The position numbers were made by a program, and so were the translations under genes. DNA of 64,000 bases from Nitrosomonas sp. Is35 (GTDB taxonomy: Bacteria > Pseudomonadota > Gammaproteobacteria > Burkholderiales > Nitrosomonadaceae): the NCBI RefSeq assembly GCF_033063295.1, contig NZ_JAWJZH010000001.1, positions 3,162,001 through 3,226,000 on the forward strand. The letters run 5' to 3'. The stretch's first letter is position 1. Each line of letters starts with the position of its first letter. Shown here piece by piece: positions 38,463 through 46,328 of the stretch. Below the pieces are notes generated by a model. It did no database searches. It saw only the letters and a program-made list of their open reading frames with translations, and was not told where the DNA came from.

Positions 38463-39269
38463 TTACTTTCCTGTTCTCAAACGTTTCTTGATTGATGCGC
38501 CTCCTTGCAGTCGGCACATCCTACCGGGCTCAGCCGGCTTGTCTGAGATATGTACAAGCTTCTGCAACTCGTCGAGCATCTCCGGATACAAGTAAAGCAT
38601 TGGATTCTGAGCATGAAAATGATGCTTCAATCGTACAGTTGGTCGCTTTCTCACGCCATATGCAGCGTTCTGCCATAAGAGTGCAGAACGACTTGGATGC
38701 TTGCGGTCGCCCAGAACCTTTTCGAGAAAGCCACCATGTAAGCGAAACTTGTGATGAGGGTTGTTCGAACTTTGTGAGAGCTCTTCCTGAGCCCGTGAAA
38801 GTAGGGTCTCTTCATCAGGCGGCAGGATCATCCCGAAGACATTCAGAACTTGGCAGTATCGCCTTAGCTCCCATACGGTTAAGTCCAAATCAACCAGTGG
38901 ATAGCCTACGACGTAGTACGGAATGTTGATGTATCGACACTTGCCGCAATCGTCTATGTACTTAATAAAATCTCTGCTTCGTGAGGACAACTCAATGGCG
39001 AAGGTAAGATTGGTTGTAAGTGACATCGCCGCAGCAATGTCGTGCCCAATATTTCGAGCTTTGATTCTGTTGTAGAGGAGAATTGCTTTGAGGTACTTCT
39101 CAATCGCCTGCTGAGAAGACCATAGGAACTGAGGGAACAGCTCAGCCTTCCATGCAAGGCGGGCTGCAATGTAATCCCTATCGGCCTGATCACGGAATGA
39201 CTGTGTCGCAAATGAGTTTATCGATCTGTTCAGCCTCTCCTGTTCATCTGTGGAAAGTGAAGAAGTCAT
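38463..39269 (-). CDS. HEPN domain protein with C-terminus read through a REP
   Basis: 268 residues. The N-terminal third has a HEPN-like helix pair (FRDQADRDYIAARLAWKAELFPQFLWSSQQAIEKYLKAILLY across 25-66, then ARNIGHDIAAAM), a pattern found in substrate-binding or RNase-like HEPN proteins. The rest is unassigned. The last residues (GRMCRLQGGAS and beyond) are encoded by the right REP-like repeat, so the natural C-terminus may have been replaced when the RAYT element arrived. It is more AT-rich than the core genes. Function unknown; a defence or TA-like role is inference. Confidence 0.65.
   Translation of the reverse strand: MTSSLSTDEQERLNRSINSFATQSFRDQADRDYIAARLAWKAELFPQFLWSSQQAIEKYLKAILLYNRIKARNIGHDIAAAMSLTTNLTFAIELSSRSRDFIKYIDDCGKCRYINIPYYVVGYPLVDLDLTVWELRRYCQVLNVFGMILPPDEETLLSRAQEELSQSSNNPHHKFRLHGGFLEKVLGDRKHPSRSALLWQNAAYGVRKRPTVRLKHHFHAQNPMLYLYPEMLDELQKLVHISDKPAEPGRMCRLQGGASIKKRLRTGK
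38494..38524 (-). repeat. REP-like hairpin, right inverted copy
   Basis: Inverted copy of the element at 37889-37920, differing at one base of the shared 31 (a C/T change in the loop). It overlaps the 3' end of the HEPN gene and lies just upstream of the RAYT start. Confidence 0.75.
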
Positions 39270-39400
39270 AGGCGTGGGACCTCCGTAGCGAATTGTGATA
39301 CCAAATAAAAATCAGATACCCAAAATGATGAATATCTTGTATTAAGTACAAAATTTAGTATGACTGGTAATTTACACCGGAATCTTCATTCGACTAAACA

Positions 39401-39434
39401 AAAAAACCCGTAAGCACCAGCCCCGGGTTTTTAT
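39401..39434 (-). terminator. Rho-independent terminator after mtkB
   Basis: Hairpin with arms AAAAACCCG / CGGGTTTTT and a 13-base loop, 26 bp beyond the mtkB stop on the minus strand. A-run and T-run flank the GC core, so it could act in both directions. Confidence 0.75.
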
Positions 39435-39459
39435 TTTAACAACAACTACAATTACAGAA

Positions 39460-40347
39460 TTACAGCTTCGCCAGCACTTCCGCGACCGTTTGTCCCATCA
39501 GCGATGGAGTAGGGCAGATGGTAACGCCGAGTTCTTTCAGCATCGCAACTTTTTCGGCGGCGCTTTCACCAGCGGAGGAGATGATCGCACCGGCGTGGCC
39601 CATGCGACGGCCTTCGGGGGCGGTGAGTCCGGCGATGTAAGCAACCAGCGGTTTACTCATGTTTTCCTTGGCAAATCGACCGGCTTCGACTTCTTGCGGG
39701 CCGCCGATTTCGCCGATCATCAATGCGACTTTGGTTTCCGGGTCTTGTTCGAGCCGCTCCAAAATGTCGCGGTGCGAGCTGCCGGGGATCGGGTCGCCGC
39801 CGATGCCGACCGAAGTGGAGATGCCGATGCCGAGTGCGCGCATCTGGTCGGCAGCTTCATAGCCCAAGGTGCCGGAGCGGCCAACCACGCCGATATTGCC
39901 GCGAATGTAAATATGGCCGGGCATGATGCCGAGCATGGCGCGGCCGGGGCTGATGGTTCCGGCACAGTTCGGGCCGGTCAGCAGCATGCGGTCTCCTTTC
40001 GGAAAACGGCGCATGAAATTCTTCACCGTCATCATGTCTTGCGTCGGAATACCGTCGGTGATCGAGACGCAGTATCTGATTCCGGCGTCGGCGGCTTCCA
40101 TGATCGAATCTGCGGCAAACGCGGGCGGCACAAACACAATGCTGGCTTCCGCACCGGCTTGCTCGACCGCTTCCTTAACCGTATTGAATACCGGCAATCC
40201 CAGATGCGTTTGTCCGCCTTTACCGGGTGTGACGCCGCCGACCACGTTGGAGCCGTAGTCGATCATTTCCTGCGCATGAAAAGTACCGATTCTGCCGGTA
40301 AAACCTTGCACGATGATGCGTGTTTTTTCGTTGATTAATATGGCCAC
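39460..40347 (-). CDS. mtkB: Malate--CoA ligase, alpha subunit (malate thiokinase)
   Basis: CoA-binding, phosphohistidine subunit of an ATP-dependent acyl-CoA synthetase, 295 residues. It has the CoA fold VQGFTGRIGTFHAQEMIDYG, VGGVTPGKGG, GPNCAGTISPGRAMLGIMPGHIY split across about 125-150, and the histidine motif GRRMGHAGAII. It could be mistaken for succinyl-CoA synthetase SucD. The C-terminal SSAGESAAEKVAMLKELGVTI and the gene's position next to malyl-CoA lyase fit the malate enzyme of serine-cycle organisms better. The start is GTG with a TAGGAG ribosome site. It follows mtkA by 9 bp. Confidence 0.78.
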   Translation of the reverse strand: MAILINEKTRIIVQGFTGRIGTFHAQEMIDYGSNVVGGVTPGKGGQTHLGLPVFNTVKEAVEQAGAEASIVFVPPAFAADSIMEAADAGIRYCVSITDGIPTQDMMTVKNFMRRFPKGDRMLLTGPNCAGTISPGRAMLGIMPGHIYIRGNIGVVGRSGTLGYEAADQMRALGIGISTSVGIGGDPIPGSSHRDILERLEQDPETKVALMIGEIGGPQEVEAGRFAKENMSKPLVAYIAGLTAPEGRRMGHAGAIISSAGESAAEKVAMLKELGVTICPTPSLMGQTVAEVLAKL

Positions 40348-40356
40348 TTTATACTC

Positions 40357-41535
40357 CTAGGCTTTTGCGGCGACTTCGTTGCGGGCGCGGACGACTTTTT
40401 CCGCGGCTTCCGCTAACGTTTCGGCGGTGATGATCGGCAGGCCGCTGTTCGCAATGATGCGGCGGCCTTCTTCTACGTTGGTGCCGGACAAGCGGACCAC
40501 CAGCGGGATTTTCATATTGATGTTTCTGACGGCTTGCACCACACCTTCGGCGATCCAGTCACAGCGGTTAATCCCGGCGAAAATATTCACCAGCATCGCT
40601 TTGACGTTGGCATCGGCAAGCACCAGACGGAATGCTTTCTCGGTGCGCTCGGCGGATGCGCCGCCGCCGACATCGAGGAAGTTGGCAGGTTCGCCACCGG
40701 CCAGTTTGATCATGTCCATCGTCGCCATCGCCAGACCGGCGCCGTTGATCATACAGCCGATGTCGCCATCCAGGCCGACGTAACTCAAACCGGCTTCAGC
40801 CGCTGCGACTTCGCGGTGATCGACTTGCGTGTTGTCGCGCAGTTCGGCGATTTTATGGCGGCGGAACAAGGCGTTTTCATCAAATTCCATTTTGGCGTCG
40901 AGCGCGATGATGTCGTTATTCGCGGTGACGACCAGCGGGTTAATTTCCAGAATATTGGCGTCCAGGTCGCGCAATGCGCGGTAACAGCCTTTGATGGTTT
41001 TCACCGCATGATTCAGTTGCGCTGCATCGATACCCAGCGCAAACGCCATTTTGCGCGCTTGAAAGTCCTGCAATCCGACCGCAGGTTCGACATAGATCTT
41101 GATGATCGCTTCCGGATTGGTCACGGCGAGTTTTTCGATTTCCATGCCGCCCTGCGCCGAGCCGATCATGATCACGCGTTCACTGGTTCGGTCGATCATG
41201 AACGACAGATAGATTTCCTTGGCGATTTGCGTTCCGGCTTCGACGTACAAGCGGGTACAGACTTTTCCCGCCGGACCGGTTTGGTGCGTCACCAGTTTTT
41301 TGCCGAGCAGCGCTTCGGCGGCTTGTTCGACTTCCGCGTGCGTTTTACAGACTTTGATACCGCCCGCCTTACCGCGCGCGCCGGAATGGATCTGCGCTTT
41401 GACGACCCAGACATTACCTTCGATTTCGCGGGCGCGTTGCACCGCTTCTTCGACGGTGTAAGCCAGACCGCCTTCCACGATCTTGACGCCGTACTCCGCC
41501 AGTATTTCTTTTGCTTGATATTCGTGAATATTCAC
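40357..41535 (-). CDS. mtkA: Malate--CoA ligase, beta subunit (malate thiokinase)
   Basis: ATP-grasp subunit of 392 residues that works with the alpha subunit to make malyl-CoA from malate, ATP and CoA. Motifs: [66 protein letters not shown] and [13 protein letters not shown]. In the C-terminal CoA-ligase part it reads [13 protein letters not shown] and LSGTNVEEG, matching remembered MtkA sequences rather than SucC (which has FGGI-RCD and GNN at these places). The start is GTG after GAGGAAA. Confidence 0.8.
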   Translation of the reverse strand: MNIHEYQAKEILAEYGVKIVEGGLAYTVEEAVQRAREIEGNVWVVKAQIHSGARGKAGGIKVCKTHAEVEQAAEALLGKKLVTHQTGPAGKVCTRLYVEAGTQIAKEIYLSFMIDRTSERVIMIGSAQGGMEIEKLAVTNPEAIIKIYVEPAVGLQDFQARKMAFALGIDAAQLNHAVKTIKGCYRALRDLDANILEINPLVVTANNDIIALDAKMEFDENALFRRHKIAELRDNTQVDHREVAAAEAGLSYVGLDGDIGCMINGAGLAMATMDMIKLAGGEPANFLDVGGGASAERTEKAFRLVLADANVKAMLVNIFAGINRCDWIAEGVVQAVRNINMKIPLVVRLSGTNVEEGRRIIANSGLPIITAETLAEAAEKVVRARNEVAAKA

Positions 41536-41603
41536 TTCAATTTCCTCAACAATCGCATTAATACGTTAATTTTTATCGTTTCAAACCATCCGGCCCTAAA
41601 GAC

Positions 41604-41626
41604 AAAGGCCGCATTGAGCGGCCTTT
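41604..41626. other. Hairpin between mcl and mtkA
   Basis: Perfect 9-bp arms AAAGGCCGC / GCGGCCTTT with a 5-base loop, 5 bp after the mcl stop. It lacks a good T run, so full termination is doubtful; partial attenuation or mRNA processing that sets the mcl:mtk ratio is possible. Confidence 0.5.
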
Positions 41627-41631
41627 ATGCA

Positions 41632-42582
41632 TTAACCGTTTTTTGCTGCAATCGCTTCAGCGACTTTCACCACATTATTGGCCATTCTTTCCGAAGCCGC
41701 GTCGATCAAACGGCCGTCCAGCGCAGCGGCGCCTTTGCCTTGCGCAGCGGCTTCCTTGAGCGCGGCCAGAATACGTTTGGCTTTTTCAATTTCCCGCTCG
41801 GGCGGTGTGAATACATCGTTAGCCAGCGGAATCTGCGTCGGATGAATCGCCCATTTGCCTTCGCAACCCAGCGCGGCGGCGCGTTTGGCTGCCAGCACAT
41901 AACCATCGGGATCCTTGATATCGCCGAACGGCCCGTCGATCGGACGCAAGCCGTACGCGCGGCAAGCCACGATCATGCGACTGATGGCGAAATGCCATTG
42001 ATCGCCGGGATAATCGGGATTCAAACCGCCGATGTTGGTGGTTCTGGCACGGTTGCTGGCGGCGTAATCGGCTACGCCGAAGTGCAAGGCTTCCAATCGT
42101 CCGGCTGCGCCGTTACGCGCGATGTCTTCCACGTTGGCCATGCCGAGCGCGGTTTCAATCAATGCTTCCAGACCGATACGGTTTTTCAACCCTTGTTGCA
42201 TTTCGAGCTGGGTGACCATGGCTTGTACCATGTAGATATCCCCATACACACCGGCCTTGGGAATCAGCAGCGTGTCGATCTTGCTCCCGGCTTGCTCGAC
42301 CAAATCCACCACGTCACGCACCATGTATTGTGTATCAAGGCCGTTGATGCGCACGGAAACGGTAATGCCGTGTCCTTTCCAATCCAAATCGTTGAGCGCT
42401 TGGATGATGTTCTTGCGCGCCTGAATTTTATCGTCCGGCGCAACGGCATCTTCGAGATCGAGAAAAACGAAATCCACGCCACTATTCAGCGCCTTCTCAA
42501 ACATACCCGGGCTGGAACCTGGAACGGCCAATTCACAGCGTTGTACCCGCTGAACGGTGGTTTCATAAAGCGTGTGACTCAT
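41632..42582 (-). CDS. mcl: Malyl-CoA lyase (CitE/HpcH-type CoA ester lyase)
   Basis: Magnesium-dependent lyase that splits L-malyl-CoA into acetyl-CoA and glyoxylate, or runs in reverse. The 316 residues have the CitE-like barrel motifs: RCELAVPGSSPGMFEKAL, DFVFLDLEDAVAPDDK (metal-binding acidic pair), RINGLDTQYMVRD, LLIPKAG, IGLEALIETALGM, HFGVADYAAS, and GCEGKWAIHPTQI. A GGAGGAAAA ribosome site directly precedes the ATG. With mtkA and mtkB it forms a malate to acetyl-CoA plus glyoxylate route. The 254 bp upstream (42,583-42,836) hold no recognisable gene. Confidence 0.88.
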   Translation of the reverse strand: MSHTLYETTVQRVQRCELAVPGSSPGMFEKALNSGVDFVFLDLEDAVAPDDKIQARKNIIQALNDLDWKGHGITVSVRINGLDTQYMVRDVVDLVEQAGSKIDTLLIPKAGVYGDIYMVQAMVTQLEMQQGLKNRIGLEALIETALGMANVEDIARNGAAGRLEALHFGVADYAASNRARTTNIGGLNPDYPGDQWHFAISRMIVACRAYGLRPIDGPFGDIKDPDGYVLAAKRAAALGCEGKWAIHPTQIPLANDVFTPPEREIEKAKRILAALKEAAAQGKGAAALDGRLIDAASERMANNVVKVAEAIAAKNG

Positions 42583-42836
42583 TTTTCCTCCAGAATTTAA
42601 TAAATTTGTAAGTAATCGATAAGGCTAATAAGACGAATAGGCCGAATGCATTATTGGGTTTCTTAGTGTCATTTCATCTGAACTGCGCGCAATGGCAGCA
42701 ATGGATTTAAGACAGACTGTGGTTCGTGATTTAACAACGCAGGCAATCGTGAAGAGATGAATGGATAGAGTGTTTTCTGCTTTTTGTTGTAAAGACTAAT
42801 TATTCAGCAAATTATATCCATTCCGCGGGAATTTAT

Positions 42837-43814
42837 CTACTGATGCCGGAGTTGAACGCAAGCATCCGCCGCAATAGACAGCTTATGATAGCGCGCAGCC
42901 CATTCAAGCGGAATCGACGCTACCTGACCGTTTTGCTGTGCGGTATAAGCCGCCATGATCGCACCGAGCATGATGGAACGGCCGCAGCTATCGCCGCCGA
43001 TGCGGATATTTTCTTCAATCGCTGTGCGGTAATCGGGTGCATAACGTGCGATATGCGCAATCACCGGCAGACCCTCCAGCACATGGCAGGCCGAACCGAA
43101 ACGTTTGGCTGCTGCGGCACTGTCGAGCATTCCCGTTTGTAATGCTTCTTCCACCAGCGGCGCGAGTTTTTCACCTGCGTGCGGCAAAGCGCCGCTCAGC
43201 GCTTGACCGGCGGATTGACCTTGCAAAATGGCCAGCAGCGCACAGCCTGCGTACTGCGCCGCCGCAACGGCGGTGTCATTGTTATTGGTCAGCCGCACCA
43301 CCTGTTCGATTGTAGCTTTGAGCGCATCTTGCGATTCATTATGGGCCGCCACGATTGCCGGTAATGCCGCCAATGCGGCAAACTGATCGTCGTCCGCGCC
43401 AGATTGCAGCGGAAAATCTTCCGGCTTGAGCGGCAACAACGTTTGCAGAGTTAACCGCGTGGGAGAATCGATATAGCCGTGATACCCGCCCCCGGGTCCG
43501 AAATAGCTGCGGTACTCGGCTTGATAATCCGTGCGGTAAAAACCGCCGTGCCGTGCGATATGCCGCAGCATCAGCAAACACAATTCACCATAAGCCGATG
43601 AATCGCCCGCTTGCTTCCTGCCATGCGCGAAGTAGCCGCTGACACCGGCGTAATCGCTGGCATCCGGTTGCAGAAAAACCAGCCCTTTGCTTTTTTCGAT
43701 CTGCGCGATGCGCGCGGGATCATAGAGCCAATGCAACCCCAACGACGCGGCATCAGCAACCAAGGCCCCCAGAATAGCCGCCACACGCGGCTCAAGCTTG
43801 ATACTCGAATTCAT
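42837..43814 (-). CDS. ADP-ribosylglycohydrolase family protein
   Basis: 325 residues of the DraG/ARH/J1-crystallin superfamily. The N-terminal motif is GALVADAASLGLHWLYD. The first metal-site region reads AGDSSAYGE, where active ARH enzymes usually have a TDDT-like sequence. The late motif reads GGDSCGRS, where active enzymes have GGDTDT. So key magnesium-binding aspartates look altered and hydrolase activity is uncertain. It is the last gene of the mnmG operon, 5 bp after the trm112-like gene. Confidence 0.8.
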   Translation of the reverse strand: MNSSIKLEPRVAAILGALVADAASLGLHWLYDPARIAQIEKSKGLVFLQPDASDYAGVSGYFAHGRKQAGDSSAYGELCLLMLRHIARHGGFYRTDYQAEYRSYFGPGGGYHGYIDSPTRLTLQTLLPLKPEDFPLQSGADDDQFAALAALPAIVAAHNESQDALKATIEQVVRLTNNNDTAVAAAQYAGCALLAILQGQSAGQALSGALPHAGEKLAPLVEEALQTGMLDSAAAAKRFGSACHVLEGLPVIAHIARYAPDYRTAIEENIRIGGDSCGRSIMLGAIMAAYTAQQNGQVASIPLEWAARYHKLSIAADACVQLRHQ

Positions 43815-43819
43815 CGTTA

Positions 43820-44002
43820 TTATTTTATTTCAACTTCGTCCGGTATCCGGCGCGCTTCGTCCTCCAGCATCACCGGGATGCCGTCCTTGATCTGGAATGC
43901 CAGCCGATCCGGCTTGCAGATCAATTCCTTATCGTCTTTTTTGTAGAGCAGCGGCCCTTTGCACAACGGGCACACCAAAATATCCAATAACCTTGCGTCC
44001 AT
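43820..44002 (-). CDS. Trm112-like zinc-ribbon protein (YcaR family)
   Basis: 60-residue protein. N-terminal [10 protein letters not shown] with the first cysteine pair, then [26 protein letters not shown], the standard Trm112/YcaR pattern. The fold is a small zinc ribbon, although only three cysteines are present here. Eukaryotic Trm112 activates methyltransferases; the bacterial role is not settled. It lies in the mnmG-par operon, 21 bp after parB. Confidence 0.9.
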   Translation of the reverse strand: MDARLLDILVCPLCKGPLLYKKDDKELICKPDRLAFQIKDGIPVMLEDEARRIPDEVEIK

Positions 44003-44023
44003 AATTTTCCTTATTCGTTCTTT

Positions 44024-44863
44024 CTAGAATTTGCTGAGAATATCATCCAATTGATCCAAGCTGGTATAGTGGATCACGATATTGCCCTGGCCGTTCTTTT
44101 TCGGCTTGATCGCCACCTGCGCGCCGAGGCGCTCGGAGACATTCTCTTGCAACCGTAATAGGTCGCGGTCGGGCTTCTGCACTTTTTTCGGCACTGGGTG
44201 CTCGATCTGATTGACGATTCTTTCCGTTTCGCGCACCGATAGCTGTTTTTGCACGATCACATTGGCGATTTTAATCTGCTGTACCGGTGCCAGCGGTAAC
44301 AGGGCGCGTCCATGCCCCATATCGATTTTACCCTGCATCATCAATTCCTGTACCGGCGCGGACAAATTAAGCAGGCGCAGCAAGTTGGAAATCGTGCTGC
44401 GCGAATTGCCCAGCGCTTCGCCCGCCGTTTGATGCGTCATGCCGAATTCATTGATAAGACGCTGAATCCCCATGGCTTCCTCCAGCGGATTCAGGTTTTC
44501 CCGTTGAATATTTTCGATCAGCGACATGGCCAGCGCCGATTCATCGGCGACTTTGCGGATCAGCGCAGGCACCTCGGTCAGTCCGGCCAATTGCGCGGCG
44601 CGCCAGCGGCGCTCCCCGGCGATGATTTCGAAGCGGTCATCACTGATGGGCCGCACCAGAATCGGCTGCATCACGCCCTGCGCTTTGATCGATTCCGCCA
44701 GCTCGGCCAAAGCCACCTGATCCATATTGGTTCTGGGCTGATATTTGCCAGGTTGCAATTTGGCGATCTCGATATTCTGCAACGAATCTTCCGCCAGCGC
44801 CGCATTGCCATCGCCCGACAACAAAGCATCCAATCCGCGCCCTAATCCTTTTTGTTTTGTCAT
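44024..44863 (-). CDS. parB: Chromosome partitioning protein ParB
   Basis: CTP-dependent DNA clamp that loads at parS and spreads, 279 residues. It starts with the ParA-stimulating segment KGLGRGLDALL. The CTP-binding region has QPRTN and AGERRWRAAQLAG, with SLIENIQRENLNPLEEA nearby. The helix-turn-helix is MTHQTAGEALGNSRSTISNLLRL (split near 150-172), and a C-terminal dimerisation domain ends LDDILSKF. The ATG at 44863 is preferred because GAGG lies 8 bp upstream and ParB N-termini start MTKxKG; an upstream TTG overlapping parA is also in frame. Confidence 0.95.
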   Translation of the reverse strand: MTKQKGLGRGLDALLSGDGNAALAEDSLQNIEIAKLQPGKYQPRTNMDQVALAELAESIKAQGVMQPILVRPISDDRFEIIAGERRWRAAQLAGLTEVPALIRKVADESALAMSLIENIQRENLNPLEEAMGIQRLINEFGMTHQTAGEALGNSRSTISNLLRLLNLSAPVQELMMQGKIDMGHGRALLPLAPVQQIKIANVIVQKQLSVRETERIVNQIEHPVPKKVQKPDRDLLRLQENVSERLGAQVAIKPKKNGQGNIVIHYTSLDQLDDILSKF

Positions 44864-44883
44864 TTCATGTTTCCTCATTTCCT

Positions 44884-45651
44884 TCAAGCAGGATTACCCG
44901 CCAGAATTTCCTTGGCTAAATCGAGGTAGGCCTGCGCACCTTTGGATTGCCCATCGTGATACAACACCGGCAAGCCAAAACCGGGCGCTTCGGCCAAACG
45001 CACATTGCGCGGGATCACGGTGCGGTAAACCTTATCGCCGAAATGCTTCTGCAACTGATCGGAAACCTGCTGCGCCAATATATTGCGCGGATCGAACATG
45101 GTGCGCAGCAACCCTTCGATGCGCAACACGGGATTGAAGCTGCTGCGCACCCGTTTGATGGTATTGACCAGATCGCTCAAGCCTTCCAACGCATAATATT
45201 CGCACTGCATCGGAATCATCACCGCGTGCGCCGCGCATAAACCGTTTAGAGTCAACAAGTTCAACGCGGGCGGGCAATCGATCAAAATATAATCGTATTC
45301 GTCCTGAATCTCTTCCAGTGCGGTCTTTAACCGCGCTTCGCGCTGCGGAAAGTCGACCATTTCGACTTCCGCGCCCGCCAGATCTCGGTTAGCGGGAATC
45401 AAATCGTATTTTCCTTGCGCACTGCTCACCAACGCTTGCTGTATTCCTGTATGACCGAGCAACACATGATAGATCGTGGTTTTCAGCATTTGCTTGTTGG
45501 TGCCGCTGCCCATCGTGGCGTTCCCTTGCGGATCGAGATCGATCAGCAGCACGCATTTATCAGCGGCCGCCAAGCTTGCAGCCAGATTCACGCTGGTGGT
45601 GGTTTTGCCGACACCGCCTTTTTGATTGGTAATGGCTAGAATTTTGGTCAC
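44884..45651 (-). CDS. parA: Chromosome partitioning ATPase ParA
   Basis: Deviant Walker ATPase that moves ParB-parS complexes, 255 residues. The P-loop is NQKGGVGKTTTSVNLAASLA near residue 9, then LLIDLDPQGNATMGSG and LIDCPPALNLLT. A GTG start at 45651 is preferred: AGGAGC lies 7 bp upstream and it gives the usual short N-terminus. An ATG at 45672, overlapping the rsmG stop as ATGA, would add seven residues. It sits between rsmG and parB. Confidence 0.95.
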   Translation of the reverse strand: MTKILAITNQKGGVGKTTTSVNLAASLAAADKCVLLIDLDPQGNATMGSGTNKQMLKTTIYHVLLGHTGIQQALVSSAQGKYDLIPANRDLAGAEVEMVDFPQREARLKTALEEIQDEYDYILIDCPPALNLLTLNGLCAAHAVMIPMQCEYYALEGLSDLVNTIKRVRSSFNPVLRIEGLLRTMFDPRNILAQQVSDQLQKHFGDKVYRTVIPRNVRLAEAPGFGLPVLYHDGQSKGAQAYLDLAKEILAGNPA

Positions 45652-45668
45652 GGGCTTAGCTCCTGTAT

Positions 45669-46328
45669 TCATGACGCGGAATCAAAGCTGTTCTGTTGGA
45701 TGATAATCAGTTGCCGGGCGGCATCCAATCCAGGCACATGCAGCGTGATCGTCTTTTCAATCGCAAATGGCGCACGTATTTGCTGGCGTTCTTGTTCCGT
45801 GCAATTGGCTTTCATCGCAACCCAGCGGCAGCTGGCAGCATTTTCTCCGGCCAAATGTTGCGTTAACGCGATGAATTCGCCGAGCTCGGAAAATGCGCGC
45901 GAAATGACGGTATTCACCTTTTCATCGGGAAGGACATCCTCGATACGCTGCGTCATGATCTCAACATTCTGCAACCCCATTTCAATTTTTGCCTGCTGTA
46001 AAAAAGCGCTTTTCTTCTGATTGCTTTCCACCAAAGTCACTTGCCAATCCGGCCTTGCCAGTGCGACCGGAATGCCCGGCAAGCCTGCGCCGGTGCCAAC
46101 ATCGACAATGTTCGGTCCATGAATATGCGGCAACACCGCCAAGCTATCCAGCACATGCTGCACCAGCATGTCATGCGGATTGCGGATCGCGGTCAAGTTA
46201 TGGACTTTGTTCCATTTTTCGATCAGTAATAGATAATGCTCGATGCTTTTAGCCAGCTGCTCCGGCGCGGCAATAACGTCTATATCCAGCGCTTGCAAGC
46301 TGCGCGTAATCTGCGGCAGCAAGCTCAT
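45669..46328 (-). CDS. rsmG: 16S rRNA (guanine527-N7)-methyltransferase
   Basis: SAM-dependent enzyme (GidB) that methylates G527 of 16S rRNA. The 219 residues have the typical [29 protein letters not shown] region, the SAM motif [29 protein letters not shown] across about 78-106, and [13 protein letters not shown]. It overlaps mnmG as ATGA and runs into parA, the classic gidA-gidB-par order. Confidence 0.96.
   Translation of the reverse strand: MSLLPQITRSLQALDIDVIAAPEQLAKSIEHYLLLIEKWNKVHNLTAIRNPHDMLVQHVLDSLAVLPHIHGPNIVDVGTGAGLPGIPVALARPDWQVTLVESNQKKSAFLQQAKIEMGLQNVEIMTQRIEDVLPDEKVNTVISRAFSELGEFIALTQHLAGENAASCRWVAMKANCTEQERQQIRAPFAIEKTITLHVPGLDAARQLIIIQQNSFDSAS

Noticed and set aside
39490..40338. 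282-codon open frame opposite mtkB
   Set aside because: Shadow of a conserved gene with no recognisable domain.
39460..41535. Reading the CoA-ligase pair as succinyl-CoA synthetase sucCD
   Set aside because: Not excluded, but several motif differences and the adjacent malyl-CoA lyase favour malate thiokinase. Phylogeny would decide.
40534..42600. 688-codon open frame on the plus strand opposite mtkA and mcl
   Set aside because: It lies antisense to two clearly recognised genes and its translation is rich in His, Arg, Phe and Asp in the pattern of a shadow frame. No family motif or ribosome site was seen.
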